In this document: piece after piece, positions 1 through 9,317 of the stretch
How the letters are laid out: each line of letters starts with the position of its first letter
How positions within the stretch are numbered: position 1 is the stretch's first letter
Source of the DNA: Amyelois transitella
Taxonomy: Eukaryota > Arthropoda > Insecta > Lepidoptera > Pyralidae
Reading direction: 5' to 3'
Assembly (NCBI RefSeq): GCF_032362555.1
Contig: NC_083506.1
Location: 8,355,501 to 8,419,500 of the forward strand
Length of the DNA: 64,000 nucleotides
Made by a program: the position numbers and the translations under genes
The notes under the pieces: model-generated
Told to the model about the DNA's origin: nothing
What the model saw: only the letters and a program-made list of their open reading frames with translations
The model's database searches: none

Positions 1-1590
1 CGTTTCCACAGTTTGAAGATGGCATGGCGCCCTGTTGGACGTTTGTTTTGACTGTTTTGATGTCTAAAACGAAGATTTTCTTGCTATACATAAACGGATA
101 ATGTTAAAGGTCTAATAGAGTAGATATTGCCTAAAATTTCATAGATAAATATATCTACTGGCATCAGTGAATAATGGTTGTTATCTCCGTTTGGTTTAAG
201 TGCTTTGATGTCTAAGACGGATATTTTCTAACATAGCTTCACCTGATAAGGTCCCAATCCCAAGTAATACTATAAATGCGAAAGTGAGTTCATATGTTTG
301 TACAAACAAACAAACGTCTTCACGGGTTATCTACTGAGTTAATCTTCTTGAAATATCATATAATATACTCTAGCATATTCTATCACCCGGTATATACTAA
401 GTTCCGTGGGATTTGCGAAAAACCTATATCCTTTTGTAGATGGCGCTAAATTCACGCGAGCGAAACTGCGGGTGAAAGCTAGTAGACTATAACCCAAAAC
501 TAACAAAAAGGTTTAATATATGTACTTACATCAGTCAATAACGGTGGAGATGACTGTCGATGTTTTAATTTCCTCGGCAACAGGGTGGTTTTACCGGGAC
601 AGCGGTCGAAGGACGCGGCCGGGACGTTTGACGACACCCGCGCGCTGGCGTGACGCCTTATAGGACGTTTGGTCTGAGTGCTTTGATCTACCATTACAAT
701 TCTTGGGTCTAGCTGTGACAATACACACTCGTATATCAATATCATAATTTCAAAATATTGAAAACTCTCGCACTACTGACTGACGAGCCGAAGAGCCGAA
801 GAATTACGAGATATCCCATATATCTCCAAATCCCTACTGGAACGAGAAATAAGTACTACCTATATTTCATTGATTTCATTGTACCTATGCAAGAAATAAA
901 TTACATGCAATAAATTTTCGAGTCATAAAAAGGGAAAGTATCTACTTACTATGCCGCTATTTTAATGTTTTGAACACGCAGAACTAATTACCAGATTGAC
1001 AGGTAGACTTTCATTCATCAGTCTTTAATTATATTTTCGTTAATAAGTTCCTTTAGGCTTGTACGGAAGATTTTTCCCATATTAGTTGTTCCGTCTATGC
1101 CCAACTAATAGATATTGCAAATGCGAAAGTAAGTTTGTTTGTCACTTCATTCATAGATATCCCATTGAACAGATTTTGATGGAACAATATTGGTAAGTAT
1201 ACACAAATTTTAATATAGTGGCAACTTTTCTTTTAATTCTATCTATTCCTACGGGCACGGGGATAATGGAAATTTTAGTACAAAAGCTGGTGAATGATAA
1301 AATCAACACTTACAGATCTTCGAAAATATGTCTGTGATCCTCTCTCACGAGTACGTACTGAACGATAATAGGACTCGGTGCGACTTTTGGCAGAGGTAAA
1401 ATGAGGTTGGGTAAACCAAGGATGCCATTTTTCCTCCGTTAACGGTCGAACTGGTGTTTTCTGCGATTTCGTATTCGCAACAGTATTTTCGGGATGGGAT
1501 TTGGTGTTCTTATATCTCTGGTGTTGATTCTAAAAAGGATAGAATTATTTTTAATTTGGTGACCCAAGTGATATGCAAAAGGTGGATATG
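1..1590. other. Intergenic stretch with repeat fragments, no gene seen
   Basis: I see no convincing coding region. Positions about 270-485 look like a family C repeat: TGCGAAAGT near the left, then a GGGATTTGCGAAAAACC stretch, ending in GCGGGTGAAAGCTAGT. A second related start (TGCGAAAGT followed by TTTGTTTGTCACTTC) lies at about 1120-1200. A short phrase, GGACGTTTG followed by a GCTTTGATGTCTAA-like run, recurs around 35-70, 190-220 and 660-690. The open frame at 500-745 (minus) has no recognisable domain. Confidence 0.5.
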
Positions 1591-1627
1591 CTTATTGCAT
1601 TCTCTATAGTATATGCCGTAGTAGGTA

Positions 1628-1990
1628 CTTAGGCTTATTGGTGCCATGTGGTCCCCGGCACCAATAAAATAAATAATAGGAGAACCACCAACCTTCTCTT
1701 TCCCATGGATGTCGTAAAAGGCGACTAAAGTATAGGCTATTTGAATCTTAATTCCATCATCAAGCCAAAAAGCTGAAAGGCCACGTTCAGCTTTTTGGCT
1801 TGAGACAGAGCCAACAGTCTCTTCAAGACTGTTGTCTCTGTCTACCCCGTAAGGTGTACAGACATGGTTATATGTATGTATGTGCTTAGGTATTTCAACG
1901 TCTTTGAGCAGGTTGAGAAATCTAATGCTGTAATTGCTAATCGCTTCATCCACATTTATCACTCCCTTCATGCTAACTTCGGTTTAGGGT
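1628..1990 (+). repeat. Dispersed repeat family A, with a family B-like tail
   Basis: This copy carries the family A landmarks in order: a CCCGGCACCAATA start, CCATGGATGTCGTAAAAGG, a GCTGAACGTGGCC-like stretch, AGTCTCTTCAAGACTG, then CTGTCTACCCCGTAAGG and an ATGTATGTATG tail near 1890. Immediately after comes a run related to family B (CTCCCTTCATGCTAAC). A 153-codon open frame on the minus strand crosses the repeat. Because other copies in the window also read open in places, I take that frame to be a by-product of the repeat, not a gene. Confidence 0.8.
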
Positions 1991-2447
1991 GATCTTGATT
2001 AATTTACGATTTGTTGCAAATAGACCATAATATTTACCAGAGATTGGAGTATTAACTGCAGTGGCGAGGTTGGGGACGCTTGCGCTGGCGGCTTGCGACA
2101 CGGCGCTTTCGATGCTGTTGGCGGCGTTGAATAGCAGTCGGCAAAGTTGACACTTTGATGCTGATGATGCTGAATTAAAAATCATACGATCAGTTTTTGA
2201 ATGACTTACAATATTGTTAATATAAATTAACAAAAATTAAGCGGATTCAATTTTGAATTTAATGTAGCCTAAAGAAGAAAAGGCTAAGTCCTTATCATTT
2301 TATTTATTATAAAATGGATCACAAACATGTACATTTTAATACGTTGCAACTGTGCGTCTTTGCGACTTAATATAAGACAAAAGCAATAAATCATAGAGAC
2401 AACACATCAATTTATTTTAATTCAAATTAAAACAGCTCGTGTCAACT

Positions 2448-3042
2448 CTAATTTGATAGCCAAATAGTTTGCAAGATAAAGGGATGTCGGTGCTGAGTTG
2501 AGGCCCGTACATCGGAGGCAGCACCTGGGTCGTAGTGGGAGCAACCAGGCGCTCCAGGCGGCACCCGCTTGTAGTCCCCGCTGGCTGGACTTGCGCCGTC
2601 ACCATGGATGTGCACCTTTATGTTGTTGCGGATTAAATGCGGCTTGATATCCTCGAACCACACGTCGCATAACTGGAAATGACAATTACGAGTAGGTAGA
2701 ATTCAGAGGTTCCAGTTGCAGATTTTTATTTAATAAGTAGGTATGAATAAACCGTATGTTGTATGTATTTGCTCTGCTAACACTACACAGGTTTTTAAGA
2801 GGCAACAAAATAAAAAGCAAATTGTAGATCGTCACTACGGTTTTAAACAAGGCGCTTACCCCAACTAAAGCATTGTCCAAGTCATAACGTAAGTTCCTCG
2901 GTATCTTATTTTTACTGCGACTTCTAGGATGTTGTTGACGTTTAGGATTTAATGTAGAATCGCCAGAACTCTTGACGAAAGTAGACCGAACCCTAGACAC
3001 CTCTCCGGCAGCACTCGCCTTTCGCATCCGAGGCTGTGACAT
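2448..3042 (-). CDS. Two-exon gene of unknown function (135 aa)
   Basis: Model on the minus strand: exon 1 is 3042-2860 (61 codons), donor GTAAGC; exon 2 is 2672-2448 after a TTTCCAG acceptor, in phase 0 and ending in TAG. The predicted protein begins MSQPRMRKASAAGEV, has a basic Ser/Arg-rich N-terminal third (RQQHPRSRSKNK), then a more ordered segment including ALVGLCDVWFEDIKPHLI and a Gly/Pro/Ala-rich tail. An AATAAA signal lies about 35 bases after the stop. I do not recognise a family; no signal peptide, membrane span or zinc-binding pattern is visible. It stands head to head with the zucchini-like gene, with 391 bases between the starts. The splice sites, phase match and polyadenylation signal argue for a real gene; function is unknown. 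Confidence 0.55.
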
Positions 3043-3433
3043 TGTGCTACTCTTACCGTCGACGTAACATGAAAACACGAGCAATCAAAGCTATTAAACC
3101 ACTAAAAATAACTTTCCTTAAAAAACATTTAAAATACGTGTATAAAAAGGTTACGTCAAAACAGCACTTTCAACTGTTATGTATGTCATTCATAATGTCA
3201 TATTACAATTTGTAAAAAAATCAATCGCAAAAATACAAAACAATTTCTCAATTAAAACTGAAACAAAAAGTATTAATATTCATTATTAATATAATTGTAA
3301 AGCTTTTGGAATGCGGCGATCCGATCAACTGCGGGTAAAATTAGTTCACAGTAGGGGATTTACGTTGACAGCCAATTGAATAAACATGAGGGTAGATATA
3401 GATTCCGAAGTATTGCAGTCGTAGTGCACTCGC
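3043..3433. promoter_or_regulatory. Shared intergenic region between two divergent genes
   Basis: This AT-rich stretch separates the start of the unknown two-exon gene (minus) from the zucchini-like gene (plus). It must hold both promoters if both models are right. I see no unambiguous TATA box or initiator, only AT-rich runs around 3120-3300. The true start of the plus-strand gene may lie 75 bases further in. Confidence 0.35.
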
Positions 3434-4144
3434 ATGGAGGAAGTAATTGGTTCGGAATTTTTTATTGTATCAAAGTCACAGATCAAAGTACTACGTAAAT
3501 TTTTAATCAGCATGAGTTTACGAAGCTGGAAAACTGCATTGTGCGCTAGTGGACCGGTAGTTGTTTGTGGTATTGTCATTAAAATTCTACGGCGCAACAT
3601 CGCTCAACCTATCAGCAAAATTGACATCAATGAAATTCTAATTTATGGATCAGAAGACGAGCGGCGAATGATAGAAATAGGCTTAGACAACCTTTATTGT
3701 ATCCATTACGTGCTGGCTCACGCTAACCAAAGTATCGACGTGTGCGTTCCAAGCCTTGAGAGTGATACCATAGCGGACTGTCTTATCAACGTTCAAGAGA
3801 GGAGCAAAGCGATGATCAGGGTAGTCATACATAATAGTAAGACCTTTAATCATTTGAATCCATTTTCTAAGTGTGGGATTCAAGTAAAGGTCGTTCAAAC
3901 AGCTGAACGAATGGAACACGAGTTCATTCTTATTGATGCCTCGGAAGATTCCAGCGATGCTGTGGCGGTAATCGGTTCCCTGGACTATCAAACGACTCGC
4001 GTCAACTGTAACAGGGACATAACCCTTCTCACTTCGGATATTTCCGTCGTGACTGTACTCAAGAGGGAATTTGATAGAGTGTGGAACTCTGTACAGATCG
4101 ATTTAGAAAATAACAACCAAGAAACCATGGCAAATACTATTTAA
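3434..4144 (+). CDS. Zucchini/PLD6-like protein with degenerate HKD motif
   Basis: This single-exon frame of 236 aa resembles zucchini/PLD6, a mitochondrial outer-membrane phospholipase-D-fold nuclease of piRNA biogenesis. Visible features are a hydrophobic N-terminal segment (residues about 30-48, SGPVVVCGIVIKIL), a strand like DVCVPSLESDTIADCL (the family has DVCVYTITCDEIAEAL), and the C-terminal block VAVIGSLDYQTTRVNCNRD (family: GSLNWT...NRE). In active members the catalytic block reads MHHKF....D, with the HxKxxxxD signature. Here it reads MEHEFILID: the catalytic His is Glu and the Lys is Glu, though the Asp is kept. I infer loss of nuclease/lipase activity, so this is a pseudoenzyme or a decaying paralogue. 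The absence of introns could mean a retrocopy. The start may be Met 26 (position 3509), since a related fragment at 5915-5948 begins its ATG there. Polyadenylation signals (AATAAA) follow at about 4208 and 4273. Confidence 0.75.
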   Translation: MEEVIGSEFFIVSKSQIKVLRKFLISMSLRSWKTALCASGPVVVCGIVIKILRRNIAQPISKIDINEILIYGSEDERRMIEIGLDNLYCIHYVLAHANQSIDVCVPSLESDTIADCLINVQERSKAMIRVVIHNSKTFNHLNPFSKCGIQVKVVQTAERMEHEFILIDASEDSSDAVAVIGSLDYQTTRVNCNRDITLLTSDISVVTVLKREFDRVWNSVQIDLENNNQETMANTI

Positions 4145-6446
4145 ATACATATGTAGAAAGAAGTGTCTGCTCAAAACTAAGCTTTTTTTATTTCTAATAA
4201 TTTTACAAATAAAAGGTGTGTTTAACATAAAATATTGATTTTATTTCATTAATCTATTTAATAATTTTACAAATAAAGTAATGCGAACTTAACATTAGTT
4301 TTACCATTATGTTTATTTGTACTGGAGTGCTGTCAGCCTACTTCATTCTCAATACACGGTGGTCGCTTAATCATATGGCGACCACTTTTGATCACAGATT
4401 TTTCGTAATTATGCAGAATATCGAATGAAAATATTTCCGATATTCAACCGACTGAATAAAAAAAAATACGTGTGTAAAATACATGTCGTGTAGCCTATGG
4501 ACATAAAATGATAACAAGTACAGAAACACAATTCACTAATCACACGGTCCAATGTCTACAAGCATATGAATAACTATTACAAATGATTATGCAACGAAAT
4601 AATTTCATCTTGTCGATTTATAAAACTAATGACAATAGATTAGTAAATTCAAAAAGTCCCAAAAACTATTCCAGCATAAAAAATGAGGCTATTGAATAAA
4701 TAATCACTTAATTATATGTTTATTTACTACATATTGGATTATACCTTATATTTGGTAAAAATATATCTATATAAATAGTCTGTAAAATAATGAAGTACTA
4801 ACTAGTTACATGAAATGTGAATGTTCGCATTTATACAGCGCGCTGATGACATGAGATGCATATGAGCTGCACAGCAGCTACAATCTACGTACAGAACTAA
4901 TATTTGGTTCGTTATAAAGTTATAATTTAAATATACATTACACAAGCTACAATTGAAAATCTACACAAGAATTTGGGGGGGTTTTTCAGATTGTATACTA
5001 TTTCTTAATTCCCAATTAAGAAACTATGGACATCAGAAATGCTATGATTGTCATTGTCAATTATGTAAATTAATAAAAAATAAATTTTTTGTTATAGGTA
5101 CGCTCATAAGATATTCAGAAACTATAACTGATAAATTGAAAAGTAGAGACAGATTAGCAACACTTAAAATAGTGAGTTTATTAAAATAAAAATGTATGAC
5201 CTCCAGACATTTTTATTTAGATGAAGTGATAATAACGTGTTATGTGTGTGTATAAATAACAAATTGCTTGCCAAAACTTTTGTTTCTTCCTTAATTTTAA
5301 AATGATTAAATGTAACAAGGGCAGAAAGAATAATCACTTACTCAGAATACACTTAGTTATACTTACATAGATATCAAATAACACTACTTGGGACTTGGGA
5401 ATTATTAACAACTAGCTTTTACCGCGCAGCTTCACCCGCGCGAATTCAGCGCTACATTCACGTCAAATTTAACGCTACTTACTAAAGAATATAGGGTTTA
5501 GCAAATCCCACGGAACTATATTTTTTACTGAGATCAAAAGTATCTCTAAAAAAAGTAAGTAGTATAAGTAAAAGTAAGTAAGTAAGTATATCTATAAAAG
5601 TAAGTAGTAGTAAAGAGGTAGTCTCTGCCTACCCCTCCGGGAAAGAGGCGTGAGTTTATGTATGTATCAAAAGTATCCTTCTCCAGACTCTTGATTATAG
5701 CGAAATTTCAAGAAGTTCGATTCAATATATAATGCGTGACGAAGTCAAAACAAACAAACTTATTTACTATCTATCGCACTTTACTATCGCATACTATGTA
5801 GCAATTATTTTCTTAGTTTTGATTTTTATTTTGTGACACTAGTGCCTCATATTGTATGTTACATCAAATTAAAAATTTCAAACTTGTTTGGATTTTTTAC
5901 AGTAAGTTTTCGGTAAATTTTTAATCAACATGAATAGACGAAGCTGTTAAATTCTTAGTATGATAAAATTAAGAATTTCTTTGATTTCATGGTTTTTATG
6001 TAAACTTACATTGAATGTTAACTATGGCACTAGTAGCTGAATAGAACAGACAGTATGAAAATGGTAGATTTGCAACTCTTGGCATTCACAGTAGAGTTTA
6101 AAATATTTAAGAAATGTGTATCATAACAAAATTACTATAAACAACAAGCAATACATATTTACAACAAAGATTCGACACATAAATACACATAGGTACGTAC
6201 ATACACCACGGATTTCACGTTTCAATTTCTGGGACCCATCTTATCTCAATTTCACTGACACTTAACTAAACTATGTAATACACTAAACACTTATTTCATA
6301 TTCATAAAATAGTTCGACATAAATGTGACTAGCAAGATGATTGCGAGGACAGACATCTCCCTCATGGCCTTCAGTGCATTTTCTAAAACTGATGTCAAGA
6401 AAATGACACTAAAGAGGTCCTAGTCACTCGCAATGGACAGTGGGTG
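4145..6446. other. Intergenic region with repeat fragments
   Basis: A short direct duplication (TAATAATTTTACAAATAAA) flanks 4196-4214 and 4259-4277. Positions about 5412-5520 hold a family C fragment in reverse orientation (CTAGCTTTTACCGCGCAGC, then CAAATCCCACGGAACT). Positions 5607-5660 hold a family B fragment (GAGGTAGTCTCTGCCTACCC). Positions 5915-5948 resemble the 5' end of the zucchini-like gene. The 78-codon frame at 4953-5189 is Cys-rich in one spot (CYDCHCQLC) but AT-rich and without a recognisable domain. From 6060 to 6446 is probably the 3' untranslated region of msl-2. Confidence 0.5.
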
Positions 6447-9317
6447 TCATACATCGACTTCGATGTCGCTATTGACATCATGGGTGCCTTCGGACTGAGG
6501 TGAGCCAAGATCAGGGTCCTGCAGGTCTCTCGGAGACAATGTGTAGTCGTGTGGGGAACTCATGTCGTCGTCAGGGGACCCCGGCAAGTCCTCATCCATC
6601 ATGATAGTAGCAGGCAGAGAAGCAGATATTTCTTGTAATTGACTGGAATATACTGGAAAGCAATAAAAATTAGTAATAGTCTTACATTATTAAACATGCA
6701 TTGTTTTTTGTTGTGATAGCAATTTGTAAAAAACAATCAAATCCGTTACATCCTAGTATCCAAAAGTAGGTTAAAATGTGACAACTCCATGTGTCATATT
6801 AAATTTTCCCTTTTGTGTGGCATCTGGCAAAAGATATCTTTTATATTATTTTATTTCTATTGTGTAATTTCATTTTAGTAAAAATTCTGTTCTTATACAT
6901 TGGGCGCCGCCTATTTACCATTCCTGTAAAGGGATGCTAAGTAGTAAGCTCCTTTCTTAATTTAAGACCAATGTACCTACACTTAGTTGGCAAATAAATA
7001 AATATAGATAATTACATAGCAAACTTTCTAAAAGAACATTAATGTAATGAGTTATACAGAGGAACAGGCTTACCTTTAATATTAGAAGATTTGAGATCAG
7101 AGCTGAAGTTGAGGGACTCCTCCATAGCCTCCATTGTCAGGGTGTCAGTGTCCAGACTGTCCATGGAGCCTGAGCAAGACGGCGAGCTGTCGGGATTGGT
7201 GTTCAATGTCAACTGCAAGTTATCCAACTGAAGGATGTGTGGCCGCACCTATAAGACATTGTTTTCTCAATACAGATATTTAATATTGACAAATTTTTGT
7301 TTCAATTCAAATAATAAGTAATTTTATTTTTTAGACGGCCTCTGTGGCGCAGCGGTAGTACGCTTGTCTGTGACACCGGAGGTCCCGGGTTCGAATCCCG
7401 GCCAGGGCATGATTAGAAAAGAACTTTCTCTGATTGGCCTGGGTCTTGGATGTTTATCTATATAAGTGTGTATTATAAAATATAGTATCGTTGAGTTAGC
7501 ATCTCGTAACACAAGTCTCGAACTTACTTCGAGGCTAACTCAATCAGTGTAATTTGTCCCGTATATATATATATATATATTTTTTTTATATTATTTGAAA
7601 ACTTGGAGCATTTCCTCTGTTCCCTTCATTTATACTTAGTTTTTGTTTTGAAAAATCCCTATGACAGAATAGATACCAATCTTATTTGTGTGAAATAACT
7701 CCTTGAATGTATTTTAGTATGGTCTTTGTTTTTCAATAAATTAAATCTAACATATACATTTATGCAATGAAAAATAAAATCACATACAAAAGTTAGCTAA
7801 AAATGACTACATAATACAAAACAATCCAACTACATAAAAAAAAATCTAGATAAAAAATACCTTCATTCCATCTGGTCGGTGGGGATTCCTACAACCTTTG
7901 CACTTGCATTCTGTGCAGGGTTTGCTCTCCACGTAACAAGGACACCTCTGGCCACAGCAGGTCAGCTTGCCCGGGGTGGCGGTTGCGTTGCCACATCTGC
8001 AGCCTTTGCGTTTACTGCTCGCTGAGTTTCGAGACCGGTTTGAAGGCTTCTTGAAACCCAGTTGATGTGACTGTTAGTAAATGTATTTAAAGTTTGAGTT
8101 CGGAGGTTGAGATAATTTCAATTATAAAGTTGAAGTTGGGTATACAAAATTCATGATGACATAAAGGAAAAAGGTTGTTGGGTATTTATCTCTGATGCAA
8201 ATAATAAACAATAAGTCCTAACTAATATAATAAATGGGACATTAAGTTTGTTTGTTATCTAATGATCCAATCTTCTTCAATTTTGTTTATATAAAAAAGT
8301 CTGAAGAAGCCCATAGTCTACCTCTTGATTGCAGCAAAAACTAAAGTTCCTGATGGGATTTGCAAAAATCTGTATTCTTTGGAGGTGGTTCTAAATTTGC
8401 GGGGGTGAAGCTGCGGGTAAAAGTTAGTAGGTAATAAAAGTAAAACAAATTGTTCTACATTGCACTATGCTAATAAGAATATGTGTCAACAACTAAAATG
8501 TAACTATGATCCAAACTGGTTACATTTTCTGCAAAGGTTGTGAACTTCAAATAAAAAGTTATTAAAAATTTTCAAAACTTACTTTGCTTTCTTTTGGAGG
8601 TGGGTCATTTTGGGATGATGATGATTCATTATCGTCAACTGCTTTCCTTTTTATTGTAATCTTATTACCAGAGCCTGCATACATTACAGAATACATAGGA
8701 GATCCATTAGAGATTGCTCTAGAGTTTGGAGAATCTTTACTTGATGATCTAGTTTCAGTATTACTTGATGAGGATGCTGCTTGTGTCTGAGTTGATGCTG
8801 AATTAGTATAAACACATGGCAAGATACTGTAAGCAGACTTGGAGAGGCCTGCAGTGCTCTTATAATCATCTGTAAATCCTGCACCTTCTTGTATGAGATC
8901 TATTAAGCCAGAACTTGCGACTGTGCCCCCATTTACACCTGCAGCTATTTCATCTTCATCTAATAATGTCTTATACACATCAGTGTCCATAAAATATTCA
9001 CAAAGTTTCTTATAACATTGTAATAATATACGTAACTGTAAATTTTCAGCGTAATTATCGTAGTCTTTGCACCAACTGCAAGATGGTTTAAGTTTCTTTC
9101 TTCCACCTTTACACTTTTTACAAACATGATGCTGGCATCCTGAACTAGTTGGTGTGTAGGGTTCTTTGAGTAGATTACCGCAAACAGTGCAGGATAAAGA
9201 TTGGCGTAAATAAGGAACCAAACGAAAAAGATCCGTCCAAGAGGATTTGTCCGTCGCGTCCGCCAATACTATAAGTCGGCACGTGGACACATATAGACTT
9301 GTCGCATTCATCTTCAT
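6447..9317 (-). CDS. msl-2: MSL2-type RING E3 ubiquitin ligase (msl-2)
   Basis: Four coding exons on the minus strand: 9317-8583, 8070-7861, 7248-7074 and 6652-6447 (phases 0, 0, 1), giving 441 aa and ending in TGA. The N-terminus (MKMNATSLYVSTCRLIVL) matches MSL2 proteins. A RING finger spans about residues 43-83 (CTVC...CQHHVCKKC...CSWC), followed by KDYDNYAENLQL as in the family. Exon 2 encodes the CXC domain (about 265-312, GCRCGNATATPGKLTCCGQ then CPCYVESKPC and CRNPHRPDG), which binds DNA in Drosophila. The acidic C-terminal tail is rich in Asp, Ser and Pro. MSL2 nucleates the male-specific-lethal complex in Drosophila and acts as a ubiquitin ligase in other animals. In Lepidoptera, with ZZ males, its exact role cannot be read from sequence. 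It is shorter than the human (577 aa) and fly (773 aa) proteins. A tRNA-SINE lies in the intron between exons 2 and 3. Confidence 0.93.
7334..7580 (+). mobile_element. tRNA-derived SINE in msl-2 intron
   Basis: The head is tRNA-like: A-box region TGGCGCAGCGGTAG and B box GGTTCGAATCC. A non-tRNA body follows (CTCTGATTGGCCTGGGTCTT, GTATCGTTGAGTTAG, TTCGAGGCTAACTCAATC) and it ends in a TA-repeat tail. Three other copies are present, at 9972, 52951 (split) and about 59480 (degenerate, opposite strand). The copy is antisense to msl-2. It is not a functional tRNA gene, because the 3' side does not fold back to an acceptor stem. Confidence 0.9.

Noticed and set aside
1510-1971. 153-codon minus-strand open frame
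   Set aside because: It lies on a family A repeat and its translation (YDIHGKEKVGG and similar) recurs at other copies at 42580-42855, 50319-50543 and 58249-58476.
1973-2233. Possible exon SSASKCQLCRLLFNAANSIES (minus) with acceptor and GTAAAT donor
   Set aside because: Both splice-like sites are present, but the upstream gene already ends with a stop and polyadenylation signal at 2448-2408, and no partner exon was found downstream.
4953-5189. 78-codon frame with CYDCHCQLC
   Set aside because: AT-rich, no recognisable domain, no promoter or polyadenylation context; four cysteines in a row of ten residues can occur by chance.
7334-7410. tRNA gene
   Set aside because: A and B boxes are good, but the sequence continues into a SINE body found in other copies and does not close an acceptor stem.
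8584-8790. Plus-strand frame over msl-2 exon 1
   Set aside because: Antisense shadow of a well-supported coding exon.
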